64,000 nt of DNA from Theileria orientalis strain Shintoku (Eukaryota > Apicomplexa > Aconoidasida > Piroplasmida > Theileriidae), in the NCBI RefSeq assembly GCF_000740895.1, contig NC_025262.1:1356001-1420000 (forward strand), given 5' to 3'. This document shows positions 1 through 10,578 of this stretch, piece by piece. Below the pieces are notes generated by a model. The model was given only the letters and a program-made list of their open reading frames with translations, was not told the DNA's origin and did no database searches. The position numbers were made by a program, and so were the translations under genes. The number at the start of each line of letters is the position of its first letter. Position 1 is the stretch's first letter.

Positions 1-640
1 TAAATATACATATATCTAAACTTGTATGTATATGTGTATACATATACCAGTCACATACGCGTACCAACCCCTGAGCCAGTATATATAGGTAGGAACGTGC
101 ACACTGATACGACAATTCGCCCGTATATACACTAATGCTCAATAGTCTATGTGTGTGTGCTTATATATGTATTACATTATGCTTTTCTCTTTCTAAATGA
201 GTTAATGAAGGCGTTCTGGTTATGTGGTGATATTAGGGCGTGGAATGAGATATAAAGTCCGTGTAACGCCACTTTGGATAGTGTGAATGCAACGAATCGG
301 TTAAATGAGTTCAAATTAAGTGCGTCAGTCTCTATACATCAAAATTAATCATGATGCATAAAATAGCTATTAAGCCTGTATCTGTTAAACTATATCCTGT
401 AAGTTAACTATATTCCAATGTATCTAATCAACGCCCTATCTAATATCTACCTGTCTGTCAATCTGTATAGCTATCTACCTGTCTGTCAATCTGTATAGCT
501 ATCTACCTGTCTACCTGTCTATCTAGCTATTTACCTATATAACCACCCGTCTAGATATTTAACTATCTGACCATATCTGTCTACATGTGTGTATGTATAT
601 CTGTCTACACGTGTGTGTATATACGTGTGTGTACAAATAT
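1..640. repeat. Left-edge simple-repeat region, no gene seen
   Basis: No convincing coding exon is visible. The stretch is rich in TATG/TGTA and CTGT/CTAT microsatellites. A 28-bp unit beginning TATCTACCTGTCTGTC is repeated directly at about 444 and 472, with a partial third copy at about 500. It lies downstream of the minus-strand gene ending at 643 and may include its 3' untranslated region. Confidence 0.6.
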
Positions 641-642
641 AT

Positions 643-1430
643 CTAGTCTGTAAATATGCTTTTACTTTCATCCATCGTCGTTGCTCTCTTCTTCCTTGTG
701 TCCTTTTCCAGCTGCTGGTTTACTCTTTCTTGGACCTTTACTGGATCGTCATCCTCCAGATCATGAAGACTTTCAAACAGTTCACCTACATTACGTATCA
801 GCATACACCGCAGAGACAATAATGCTCCATCTACTATCACCATATGGCCTAAATTCACCTACTTACTGTAGGTGCTACTCTCTCTATCTTCCTCTCAGCC
901 TATTGTGTAACTAGCTACTACCGTCTGAAGTTTAACCTACCTAAGTTTAGTGAAAACTGCTTCTCGGCCTCCAACTCCTCGTGGACCAGTGCTTCCAACT
1001 CCTTCTTTCCTCTGAAAAAGTCCCTGGGGTCCGGAACTCTGCAGGTCACCAGCGTCAGCGGCCCGTAGGAGTGCACTTGCCTCTCAAAGTTGGTCCTGAG
1101 CACCTTTGTCGACTTGTTGAACAGGTAGTATGGGAGCAAGAACTCGCACAGGAAGACCAGCACCACCGTCAGTCCCTTGAGGAGTCTGAAAGGCGTCATG
1201 TTTCCGCTTCTGAGCACCGTTTCAAAGTTGTTGAAGTCCTTGAGTGTCAGCTTCTGCGGGTGCTTCTTCGTCAGCTTAAAGTTTACTTTGTCAAAGAGCT
1301 CGCCCAGCTTCGTGAAGGTGTACCTCAACAGGTCGCAGAGCCCGTGTACCAGCACTACGATGAGCAGCAGGTGCACTCTAAATCTCGGTGCTGGCGCATT
1401 CAGCAAGAAACTGACAGAGCCATCCGACAT
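643..1430 (-). CDS. Hypothetical two-TM membrane protein, two exons
   Basis: I do not recognise this protein. Exon 1 (1430-941) encodes about 163 residues starting MSDGSVSFLL. It has two hydrophobic stretches (about residues 18-40 and 82-105) that look like membrane spans, then a charged tail rich in Glu and Lys. The ORF runs on only a few codons past a GTAGG donor at 940. Two acceptors give the same frame for exon 2: 848-643, or 785-643 (preferred, because it joins to GELFESLHDLEDDDP). The end is acidic then basic and lacks an obvious ER-retention signal. Predicted length is 211 or 232 residues. Its minus-strand neighbour RLP24 is unrelated in function. The exon 2 choice is the main uncertainty. 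Confidence 0.55.
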
Positions 1431-1435
1431 TTTGT

Positions 1436-1572
1436 TTGTTAATTTATTTGTTTGTTTATCAGTTTATTTATTTATTTGTTAGTTTGTTTATTTGTTTATT
1501 TATTTATTTGTTAGTTTGTTTATTTGTTAGTTTGTTTATTTATTTATTTTTTTTATTTGTTAGATTGTTTGT
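1436..1572. repeat. TTTG/TTTA microsatellite
   Basis: A run of about 135 bp of TTTG, TTTA and TTAG tetranucleotides. It sits immediately upstream of the start codon of the two-TM protein gene and downstream of the RLP24 3' exon, so it occupies the short space between two minus-strand genes. Confidence 0.8.
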
Positions 1573-1692
1573 TTAATCGAACAACTAATCTACCAGACAA
1601 TGTGTCACGTTTACTTTTTCTACGTGTTTTTTGTAGGACCAACTACTGTTGCTAATTCTACTTAATTATCTATAAGTCAGCAGCTATGCAAC

Positions 1693-3566
1693 TTAATGTG
1701 CGCTTCCTGCTGTGGTCTGCTGCCTTATTTGCTTATTTATTTCCAGTAGCTGGCTGTTGAGTCCGCCTAACTTTGCCACCAACTGGTTCTTTACCGACTC
1801 AAGCTTCGGCAAGTCGTTTTTGGATGAGTCCCTCTCTGCTTCCAGTTCTTTGTGCAACTCCGGTTTGTTACGAAGAACTAGCCTATACGACATAGTTACT
1901 GACTATTCACGCCGACCATATGTGCTGCTGCTGGAAACTACCTACCTACCAACTTCTACGTATTAACTTACAGTCTTGAAACTTGCTTATATACCTTTTT
2001 ACTCTCGTCAACACTGTCAAGCTGCACATTTTATGAGTACAAACTGCGATAATACTTAAATATCTATTACGTATACTAAAATATCAGCTTCTTCAACTTA
2101 CCGATTCGAGAGCTACTTGTGCCTTTTTATTTTTTATCTTCTGGTTGTTTATGTGCTTGTTTATCTTAACTATTTGATTATTTAAAACCTCGATTTGACC
2201 TTGCGTTTCTTGCAGGATTTGAAATTGCTAATCAATTTATTAGTCTACTTTTAATGAAGCTGAATAGTCACCAAGGCCTGGCTCACATAAACATAAACTA
2301 CGTATCTGTATACAAAATACTATGCCAATTACTCTCAGCGTATTGTTGGAATCACTATTTTCCATTAAGTGAATCTTCCGTTAGTGAGGTGGCCAGTTTA
2401 TTCATTAACTAATTAATGAATCCGGTATTTTGTTAAAATTTCTTCAATTGACTTCCAACTGTTTGGCTTAATAATTATTTATCAAATGAACTCTCGAACT
2501 CAATTGTCTCTCCAGTACATCCCCATTCCATACACAACATCTAACAATTATCTCTATATAACTCCAATTTTTTCCCAATCCCAGCATACAATACACAAAT
2601 GAATCACAAATGCTATTTAGCAGCATATAAACTCAATTTAGTTACAATATTACTCGGGAATTCCACACAATCACCCAATTAGGAATCCAGATCCATTGTG
2701 TCATCTTTCACCTTCTTACTGTTGCGATTTTTAACGAATTTTGTTTGTTCTGTGACCTTTAAGTGCGCCGTGGACTTCTAAACGTGAGATTAGTCGACAA
2801 TCAACTCGTTGTGCACACATACACCCAGCTATCTGTTTAACCCCAATACGTAACTATGTTAACGTAAATAAGTACAATTACCCTTTCCGTTTCTAATCTC
2901 ATTGACTCCGTATCCAACTGGTCTAACTTCAGCGGCAGTATATCCTTGTGTTTCTCCAGCTCCTTCTCTGCTAAGCTCAGTTTCTTGGCCACCAAGTTCC
3001 TCCTCCTTTGCTTAAATAGCAACAGTTTACGAAGGTGTTCTACCTTCTCTGTCTGTTTTATCGCCTTGATGGCGTTGATGTACAAGTTTCTGTTGTATCT
3101 AACGGGCCTGTTCTTCCTCAGTTCCATCTCAATGTTTTCATCGTTGTTCAGCTCCTTGCCTGTAAAACGATTTATATTAACAGTTACATAAAAAGTGTAC
3201 AGTAATAGCTGCTATATCTAGCTAATAGTGACAATAGGATATTTCTGGACCTTGCAAACGCCTATATGCCTTAGTCCATTTAATCTTCCTCGGATTATGT
3301 TTAGCCTTAAAGTGTTTATGGCATTTACTTGAGCAGAACCGAAAAATCTTTGAATCATTTCTAACAAAAACTATTCCATGTCCTAACAAATGATTAGTCA
3401 ACGTTATCCATATTAGCAGATGTTAAGGGTATTTTACTTATTCTAACAAATGCACATCGTCTAATTTTATATTATATATCTTATATAGTTAGAATCTTTA
3501 AAATTGAGTCAAAATATTACCTGGATATACGTTACAGGAACACAGCCAACATTTATCAATTTTCAT
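1693..3566 (-). CDS. RLP24: RLP24-like ribosome biogenesis protein (L24e family)
   Basis: RLP24 (human RSL24D1) is a placeholder for ribosomal protein L24e on pre-60S particles and is exchanged in the cytoplasm. Exons 1-3 (3566-3521, 3382-3251, 3159-2882) join in phase. They give a start [10 protein letters not shown] with CxxC, then [17 protein letters not shown] and CSSKCHKHF (the L24e zinc ribbon) and [19 protein letters not shown]. The following [15 protein letters not shown] segment is family-typical. Exon 4 (2227-2102) is phase-compatible and encodes a Gln/Asn/Lys-rich coiled coil. A last exon ending at 1693 adds a Leu/Lys/Glu coiled coil. A tiny exon near 2030-2004 may bridge them, but I could not phase that junction. 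The coiled-coil tail exceeds the usual length of about 160-200 residues. The core is sure; the 3' structure is not. Confidence 0.85.
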
Positions 3567-3932
3567 TTTATTTTGTTATACATTTATAAGTGTTAGTGAT
3601 TCACGTAAAGTATTCAATATTTTATTTGTGGCACTGCCAGTAAATTGTGATAAAAATATTGCGATTAATCAAAACTTATAGTGAGTTGACTGGAGATTCC
3701 ACATATTTTTCTAGTCCACAATTTTTTAATAGTTGTTTTACTTTATTTATTTTTTTATTAAAAGATAATAATTCAATTATTTTAATATTATTTATCAATT
3801 TTAAACTCGTTTTATTATTTATTTATCGCAAACCAATCTACAATATGCCATTGTAGCTTTGTAATTATAACCATCAAATTTATTACAAAAATACTATAAA
3901 TCACTCACAAATTTACAAATTAACATAATACT
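3567..3932. promoter_or_regulatory. AT-rich divergent promoter region
   Basis: A spacer of 366 bp lies between the divergent RLP24 and cyclophilin-SYF2 start codons. It is very AT-rich with long T and A runs and shows no conserved coding exon. It must hold the 5' untranslated regions and promoters of both genes. I see no motif I can name. Confidence 0.5.
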
Positions 3933-6074
3933 ATGGGACGACACCCTCAAATATACTTAGATGTCGCTGTTGGTTCCAATTTAAGTGGCAGAGTGGTTGT
4001 TGACTTTTTTACCAATTCCTCTGACCTACTCATAGAAAACTTTATTAAGCTTTGTTCTTCCTCAAAGCTTGGTTCAGGCGCCTCTGAATCTGCTTCTAAT
4101 TCTGCTAAATTGGCTCCTGGATGGACTATTGTTAGAGGGCGTCCGAAGCTCCTAACATACCGAAACACCAGTGTTTTCAGGGTGATAAAGGGCGAATATA
4201 TGCAATGCGGCGACGTAATAAACGACGACGGCACTGGCTACAAGTTTGACCTCTGTTTTAAGGACTATCCGAACACCAGATCCCACAGCCAGGCGGGGCT
4301 GGTGACGATGGTTAACTACCGAGGCTATTCCCCTAGCGGAAGCGATAAAAATGCAGATTCAGGTAATTTTAGTTTGTACTACTTATCATCATCCTTTTAC
4401 CTGTAATTAGTGGAAAATTGACCATGTATATGCCTTAAACATACTTTAACAGTGTTTATACTCGTTAACTAACTCAAATTTACAGAATTTACAACAAACA
4501 CATTCGGATCGCAATTCTGTATTCTGTTTGGTTCTTCTCGTTCATTTGATGGCAGATATTCAGTGATCGGAAGAGTGGTCTCTGGGATGGAGTTTGTTCG
4601 TGCAATTGAAAATGTGTCAGTTCACGCAAACGGCATGCCCAGAATTGAAGTGGCTTTCATTGACTGCGGAGTATTGGATCGCGTAGAAACAAAGTTGGTG
4701 AGTAAGGAGGTGAATGAACAGCGTCGCTTGTTGGAGGGGCTGATGGCTAGCGCTACCAGCGCTAGCGAGGGGTTGACAAAAACGGATGAGCAGGAAGGCA
4801 TCTCAGCATATGAAGAGGTTAGATGTGCATACAGCGGTAAAGTAAAGAATAGGAGGAAGCCTGACCCTGAGAGTAGCAACACTTTGGGAAAGAGGCTGTT
4901 GGCAGAGTCCCTGAAGGGCGTAAAACATCACTACATCCCAACTCCCACCAGTGGCACTGAGTCTAGGGCCTTTTCACCAGATAAGGATGAGGTACCTGAA
5001 CAAGAAGATAAGAGCGAACACACATATGATTTATTGGATGAAGCTGGTGACACACCAACGTCAGATGCTGAAGATAAAGAGTTATCGGATACTTCTCACC
5101 ATGTGGAAGGTGAGGGGTCAGACGGTGATGTGGTGAAAGAAGAGGAAGTGGATCCAATTACCCTGAGGCTAATGAAACTAACTGGTAAAATAAGTGAGTG
5201 CAGTAGGTTGAACAAGAAAGAAGTAATTCTGGAAGACAAACTGAAATCAAACCCTAGATTAGCTAGAAGCCTCAAGTCCACATTAACAAGTAGTCCTAAG
5301 GCCACTGAGGCCACGGGAGTCGGTCTGACGAGTGAAGGACCAGAGGAATCAAGTAAGCAAGGAGGAGATGAAGAAGAGGTGGTTAATATAAGACTCACCA
5401 AGGAGTTAAATGTAAGCATTTCATGGTAAAATAACAGTTATGTACCTTTAAATAGATAGGTATTTATTAATCTTACAAGCAATGACCCCTTACGCCGTAT
5501 TTACACTCGAGTGTTACAATGGCTGGAGTGATGCTATTTTTACATATTATTGGTGATATTGAAATGTAGATGCCTGCGATGGTTGTGGAACGTGTGAATA
5601 AGATAGAAAAAAAGAAAAGTAAAAATAAATCGTTTGGATGGAATGTGTTTAATCAGGATGCCTTATACAGGGCACACAAAAAAAGGTACGGGTTCCCCTA
5701 ATAGTTATTTACATATCCGGTACTCATATTCATAATATATAGACACATGTGTAACGATTTATAGGCTTAAAGAAACGGGATTTAACCACGTGCTCTACGA
5801 AAAACAGAAGCAGCAACTGGGGGGAACCTTCTATGAACCAACAATTGTCAACCATGAAGCCTCAGAAACTAATAAGGACCTAGTAGTTAAAAACGTTGAA
5901 AAACAATATAAAAAACGAGACCAATTTAGCAGAAGAAGGACGTACGATGATGACGCGCAGGATATATCGTACATCAACGAGAGAAACAGAATGTTTAACA
6001 AGAAGTTGGACCGTTCATTTGGAGCGTACTCAGAGGAGATAAAGCGAAATTTGGAGCGCGGAACAGCACTATAA
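3933..6074 (+). CDS. Cyclophilin-SYF2 fusion protein
   Basis: Four exons (3933-4362, 4486-5411, 5570-5685, 5765-6074) join in phase into 593 codons. Residues 1 to about 240 are a divergent cyclophilin fold: VFRVIKGEYMQCGD, then NTFGSQFCILFG and DGRYSVIGRVVSGMEFV. After an acidic, low-complexity linker, residues from about 365 to the end match SYF2 (p29), a component of the NineTeen/Syf complex of the spliceosome. The matches are RLMKLTGKISECSRLNKKEV, FGWNVFNQDALYRAHKKR, then RDQFSRRRTYDDDAQDISYI, YINERNRMFNKKLDRSFG and EIKRNLERGTAL at the very end. The cyclophilin C-terminus and the SYF2 N-terminus are in the same uninterrupted exon 2, so the fusion does not depend on a predicted splice. Several catalytic cyclophilin residues are replaced (see findings). 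A role in splicing is inferred. Confidence 0.88.
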
Positions 6075-6285
6075 TATGTATGGAGCACATAGGTACATTT
6101 TATATACTACATTAGGTGTTTACACCCAGTTTGTGAATCAACCCGATTTACAAACCTTACTGCATTCAGTATTTAAGTGTGTGTTACGTGAGTTAAGCCC
6201 ATATGAGAGTGATAACCTTAATTTAGAAGGTCGGCAATATGGTACACACTTTGTGGTGAGTGAGGATGTGATACTGAAGGCCAGG

Positions 6286-8055
6286 TTATGTTAAGAGTTT
6301 GATAGTTGTGTTGTACCAATAGATACCATAAACAACGACTAAAGTAACTATTAAAACTACTCCTGCTGCAACACAACCAACAATCAGCCATATAGGTAAA
6401 GTTTCCTCTTTTGGAGGTGGGTCAAATGGTTTTGGTTTCTGAGGAGTTACTTCTTCTTCTTTTGTAGGTGGATCAGGTTCTTTACCAATTAAAATTTCAT
6501 GTGCGTACCATCTAAGTAAAGTTAAATTAGGTATGCAGCCGCCATTTGTCTCTATTTGTTTTATTTTTAGTTCTAATTTTTCGATCAATTTCTCATCTTT
6601 TAAATTTTCCTCACCATTTTTAAATTCAAAAGGTTTCCATTCTTCGAACTTTTCAGAATTGGTAAAGTGGTAAGGTTTATTGTTTTTTTTTTCTTTACCA
6701 TCACCTTTTTCATCAAACACTATTAAAAATGGTTGTGTATCCTCTTTACCACCAGCATTCAAATAATACACTTCAACATGTTTTGCCTTGACATCCTTTA
6801 AGCCTTTTGCAGTGATTGATATTGTGGATCTTGCAAATACAATGATAGGATTGTTAGCTTTATTAAACTTGTATGTGTATTTTTTGCAAACTTTGTTTGT
6901 TCCACCAGATTCGAAGCCTTCAAGACCGTTGTATTGTCTTTTTTCATCAATAATGACTGTAACTGCGTTTTGATCAAGTCCTTGTTGAATTTCACCCAGA
7001 CAAGTCGACAGTTCTGTATCACTAGTGTACTTAATCGAATCTTCAACCCAGCAATAACCTTCACTATCCTTTCTCTTAAGGTGTTTTTTGGGTTTAGATG
7101 ACTCAATAAACTCCAAAAGTAATACCTTATTGTTATTGTATTCATGTAATCCACAATATTGTTTTGGTCGTCTTGCTTTTTTTTTTTCAAAGTATACAAT
7201 AATTCCATCATAAAGTTCACCCGTAAATGAACGAAGAAAATATTCGTCAATCTTATTTGGGTGTTTGGTGTCGTATTTAAGAGATTTTCGAAAAGCAAGA
7301 ATATCTAGATTTTCTCTGCATTTTTCTTGTGAATTTTTGTTGGTTTGTGTGCATTTCTTATATACCTGAAGTCTTTTACAATCCCGTGGAACTTCAGGAT
7401 CAGGATCATCAGGACATATAGGTTCATTACTATTGAAATTTATGGCAAACATGTAATTACTTCCTAGGACTGAAAGGTTGCCCTTAGGAGTAAATATAAA
7501 TCTATAGCTCTTATCATTTCCTAATTCCTGTTTATCAGCAAATATGTCTACCTTTTCCTTCCCAATTGTAAATTTAATCTTTCTTTTCCTTGATAGTTTG
7601 TTGTATTCTCCATCTAAAATAATTTTACTCAAACTTTTAAAAGAATTATATTCGGTTATTTTATAAGCACGATCCCATCCAGCATCTTTCAGATCTTGAG
7701 GTACACAATTATAATTTTGATCACCTTTTGTAACGAATGAAATAACAAGAGGAACATTAGGTGCTAAAACTGAGTAATATACATCGACTTGCTTAATTAC
7801 TTCGTTAGGATTACGAGGATAATAATAACCGAACACATAGTTACCTTCAGTCTTATTATCATAACCATCATATAATAGAACGTTGTAATTTAACCCATCA
7901 TCAGGTTTAGTAAATGATATAGCATGAGTAATCACCTGAAAATCACTACATCCTTCGAAAGTTTTTTGTGTAGGCGTTACAGTATATCCACTACCGTATG
8001 CTTGATCCTTTTTGCTGTAAAAATAAACATGAAGATCAGAGTAACCTAATCCCAT
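6286..8055 (-). CDS. Tandem-family membrane-anchored protein, copy 1
   Basis: Intronless, 589 residues. This and the next three minus-strand genes are clear paralogs. The N-terminus MGLGYSDLHVYF has no signal peptide but fits an N-myristoylation start (Gly2, Ser6). Three related modules share V-x-V-Y-Y/F, then P-L/F-h-I-x-F, then a Trp: about residues 90-150, 280-345 and 425-475. A Cys-rich insert lies at about 212-255. A Pro/Lys/Glu linker precedes one C-terminal membrane span (PIWLIVGCVAAGVVLIVTLV) and a short tail ending NTTIKLLT. The linker PKPFDPPPKEETL is shared with copy 3. I do not know the function. The architecture suggests a parasite-specific variant protein. It converges on the cyclophilin-SYF2 gene with a 211-bp gap and ends the array. 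Confidence 0.85.
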   Translation of the reverse strand: MGLGYSDLHVYFYSKKDQAYGSGYTVTPTQKTFEGCSDFQVITHAISFTKPDDGLNYNVLLYDGYDNKTEGNYVFGYYYPRNPNEVIKQVDVYYSVLAPNVPLVISFVTKGDQNYNCVPQDLKDAGWDRAYKITEYNSFKSLSKIILDGEYNKLSRKRKIKFTIGKEKVDIFADKQELGNDKSYRFIFTPKGNLSVLGSNYMFAINFNSNEPICPDDPDPEVPRDCKRLQVYKKCTQTNKNSQEKCRENLDILAFRKSLKYDTKHPNKIDEYFLRSFTGELYDGIIVYFEKKKARRPKQYCGLHEYNNNKVLLLEFIESSKPKKHLKRKDSEGYCWVEDSIKYTSDTELSTCLGEIQQGLDQNAVTVIIDEKRQYNGLEGFESGGTNKVCKKYTYKFNKANNPIIVFARSTISITAKGLKDVKAKHVEVYYLNAGGKEDTQPFLIVFDEKGDGKEKKNNKPYHFTNSEKFEEWKPFEFKNGEENLKDEKLIEKLELKIKQIETNGGCIPNLTLLRWYAHEILIGKEPDPPTKEEEVTPQKPKPFDPPPKEETLPIWLIVGCVAAGVVLIVTLVVVYGIYWYNTTIKLLT

Positions 8056-8340
8056 CTCATGTCAATTTTTCATACTCATTATTGCGATAAATCTGTCAAA
8101 TTTAGAGTTGCGATAATATCTCAAAATTTCCAAAATGAAGGTTTAATTAAACATGGTTATATTGATAAAAATAGCGGATTAAATCTCAAATGTTAAAGCT
8201 CATAGACAATCATTATAGTACATTTTTAAATAAATCCAATCCTCTAGGATTCTACAAATTCTATAGTACAATAGGTCTATTTGATCACTTATATGTCAAA
8301 ATATGACCATTATAACATAAATACACAAATCTAGAGGTAG

Positions 8341-8370
8341 TCGAACCAGCACGTCACTGGCGACAACAAC
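8341..8370 (-). promoter_or_regulatory. Conserved hairpin-like element upstream of family copy 1
   Basis: TCGAACCAGCACGTCACTGG followed by CGACAACAAC, with CCAG/CTGG arms. It lies about 290 bp upstream of the start codon of copy 1. The same element is found before all four genes, including the diverged copy 4. A promoter or 5' untranslated role is inferred from position and conservation only. Confidence 0.4.
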
Positions 8371-8458
8371 AACACTCAATAAACCATCATATATGAGTGT
8401 ATATATTCCATTTTTAAATTAATATAGATCTCAAAAAATATATAAAGTCGATACAACC

Positions 8459-8584
8459 ATGAAAATGTACATGGTTTTCAATCTGAACAGCAGAATATTG
8501 TACAATGTGTGTCTTGATGGTTTAGGTGCCACATGGAAGAATATGAAAGTTGATGGAATCAAAAGACATGCATCAGTTATATAA
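8459..8584 (+). CDS. Possible 41-aa micro-ORF, cassette copy 1
   Basis: An ATG-to-stop ORF of 41 codons, starting MKMYMVFNLN and ending RHASVI, on the strand opposite the family genes. It is intact in all three cassettes, and the only change seen is a synonymous Ile codon in copy 3. Nothing is recognised in the sequence. It could be a real short peptide, a decayed exon, or chance inside a conserved non-coding stretch. Confidence 0.25.
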   Translation: MKMYMVFNLNSRILYNVCLDGLGATWKNMKVDGIKRHASVI

Positions 8585-9003
8585 CACATATAAATTAACA
8601 TAATTAGGTTCGTTTGTGCTTAGTCACTTAATTACTAAACTCTGAAATTAGGATTTAAGTGGCTGTGAACGACCCCGATCTTATCATACGGCTTAATTGT
8701 AATTTTAAACTTCTAATATTATGGATATTAACCCTTGTTTAATTTATTGTTTGGATAGGCTGTTTATAGGTTATTTATAAATATCTTAATGGATATGATG
8801 GATGTTATTTGAGTATGTACAAGGCTAATATAAATAAACTTGGCTAACACATATGTTATGAAACTGCATTGGATTAGAGGTGAGTGATATGTTACAGGTG
8901 TTAAATCGTGTTTTGGTACTATTAACAATATGTTACAGGTGTTTACAGTATAGTACAGTGAAATATGGTACACAAGTGAGAATAAACAACCTGATTGTAT
9001 AAA

Positions 9004-10578
9004 CTATGTCAAGAGTTTGATAGTTGTGTTGTACCAATAGATACCATAAACAACGACTAAAGTAACTATTAAAACTACTCCTGCTGCAACACAACCTACA
9101 ATCAGCCATATAGGTGGAGGTTCAGGTTCTGGCTTAGGTTCTACTATATCTGGTTTTTTAGGTATTGTTTCATCTTCTGTTTTAGGTACTTTAGGCTCCT
9201 CACCTATTAATATTTCATGTGCATACCACCTAAGTAAACTTATTTTCGTTATACATCCACCATTTGTATTTATTTTGTCTAATTTGTTTTTTAATTTGTT
9301 AGACTCTTTACATTCTGTCCATTTGTCAAATCCCTCGTTATATGTAAAGTGGTAAGCATTTTTGTTATTTTGAGCTCCCTCACCATTTGGAATAAACTCA
9401 ATTAAAAATGGCTGTTCATCTTCTTTATTTTTGGCTTTCAGATAGTACACTTCAACTTTTTTCGATTTAACATTTGTTAAGCATGAACCAATTGTTATAA
9501 TTTTTCTTCCATATAAGAAATTATGCTCGTCTTCAGATGTAAATGTGTGCGTATACTTTATATAAGCTTGTGTAGTTTTATCAGGATTTACTTCAACACC
9601 GGTGTAGGAAACCTTAACGTCCAGGATTACAGTGTTTACCTTTTTGAGACCATTTTTTATTGTACCTAATTGACTCCCCAAACTCGTTTTGTCTTTGTAA
9701 TTAATCGTTTCTTCAGCCCACCAACACCCTTCTTGATCTATTCTTTTAAGGCATATGTCTTTCTTACGCAAATCAATGAACTCCAAGTATAAAGCTGTAT
9801 ACTTATTGTCATTCTCTTTTTCATAGTATACTATGATTCCATCGAAGAAGTGAGCTTTGACAGAAGTTAAACAATATTGATCAATTTTATTTATAGCCTT
9901 TTTATCCTGAGGGCCTTTACAACCATCTTTTACCTCAAGTTGATTGGATAAATCTTTAGTCTCTTTATCAAGATTAAATAAACAATTACAATTCAAAACT
10001 GAGTCGCGGTTTTTTGGCGTGTAAATAATTCTGTACTTCTTTTTTTCATCGCCGATCTCCTGATGTATTACTTCTACACCATTAGTTGCCTCGTCTCCAA
10101 CAGCAAATTTTATTGTTTTGTTCAATAACAGCTTCCTGTATTGTTCCTTCAACTTGGGTAACAGATCGCCCGTAAAAGTATGTTCAGTAATGTATGAAGC
10201 CCAATTCCATCTGGCATATTTTAAGTCATCATATTTACAATTATATTTTTGGTTGTTTGTAACAAAAGTAATGACTAATGGCTTATCTTGTGCTAAAACT
10301 GAATAATATACTTCGACGTTATTGGCTACTTGATTGGATGAAGGTGAGCAATAACCAAAAATGTAAGAAGAGTCATAAACCGCCTCTTTACTATCATATA
10401 TGTAAATATCAAAACTTGTTGGAGCCTTTCCATTATAGTTGAAATTGTAAGTGACAACTTCAAAGTCTATGGTATCATTAAAAAGGGCTGTAGAAGGAGT
10501 AACCGTGCATCCGTTAACCGTACATTTTTGGTTCTTATTATTTAAATTGATGTAAAGATAAGATTGACCTGCTCCCAT
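9004..10578 (-). CDS. Tandem-family membrane-anchored protein, copy 2
   Basis: Intronless, 524 residues. It is the most divergent N-terminus of the four (MGAGQSYLYINL), yet it keeps Gly2 and Ser6 of an N-myristoylation start. The three V-x-V-Y-Y modules are present (VEVYYSVLAQDKPLVITF; DGIIVYYEKENDN with YLEFIDL; VEVYYLKAKNKEDEQPFLIEF). The long Cys-rich insert of copies 1 and 3 is reduced to a few Cys residues. The linker before the membrane span (KKPDIVEPKPEPEPPP) matches copy 4, not copies 1 and 3. The membrane span and tail are identical to copies 1 and 3. No signal peptide is seen. Function is unknown. The identical flanking cassettes suggest recent duplication or gene conversion. Confidence 0.85.
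   Translation of the reverse strand: MGAGQSYLYINLNNKNQKCTVNGCTVTPSTALFNDTIDFEVVTYNFNYNGKAPTSFDIYIYDSKEAVYDSSYIFGYCSPSSNQVANNVEVYYSVLAQDKPLVITFVTNNQKYNCKYDDLKYARWNWASYITEHTFTGDLLPKLKEQYRKLLLNKTIKFAVGDEATNGVEVIHQEIGDEKKKYRIIYTPKNRDSVLNCNCLFNLDKETKDLSNQLEVKDGCKGPQDKKAINKIDQYCLTSVKAHFFDGIIVYYEKENDNKYTALYLEFIDLRKKDICLKRIDQEGCWWAEETINYKDKTSLGSQLGTIKNGLKKVNTVILDVKVSYTGVEVNPDKTTQAYIKYTHTFTSEDEHNFLYGRKIITIGSCLTNVKSKKVEVYYLKAKNKEDEQPFLIEFIPNGEGAQNNKNAYHFTYNEGFDKWTECKESNKLKNKLDKINTNGGCITKISLLRWYAHEILIGEEPKVPKTEDETIPKKPDIVEPKPEPEPPPIWLIVGCVAAGVVLIVTLVVVYGIYWYNTTIKLLT

Larger units (their letters stand above)
8056..9003 (-). repeat. 948-bp intergenic cassette, copy 1
   Basis: The DNA between the start codon of family copy 1 and the stop codon of copy 2. 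By eye it is identical along its length to the cassette at 10579-11526. The cassette at 13390-14337 has the same length and is near-identical over its first ~525 bp. Seen in transcription direction, it holds the 3' region of the upstream gene and the 5' region of the downstream gene. It also contains a 41-codon plus-strand ORF (8459-8584) and a hairpin motif near 8341. Confidence 0.9.

Noticed and set aside
981..1442. 153-codon plus-strand ORF
   Set aside because: Antisense to exon 1 of the two-TM protein, which has a plausible start, membrane spans and splice donor. The plus frame has no recognisable domain.
6076..6294. 72-codon plus-strand ORF after SYF2
   Set aside because: It overlaps the end of family copy 1 on the other strand, has no domain, and follows a clear SYF2 terminus. 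Probably the 3' untranslated region.
8341..8370. tRNA-like GGTTCGA element (reverse strand)
   Set aside because: The TTCGA is not followed by a pairing T-stem and there is no acceptor stem or anticodon arm. Kept only as a conserved hairpin-like element.
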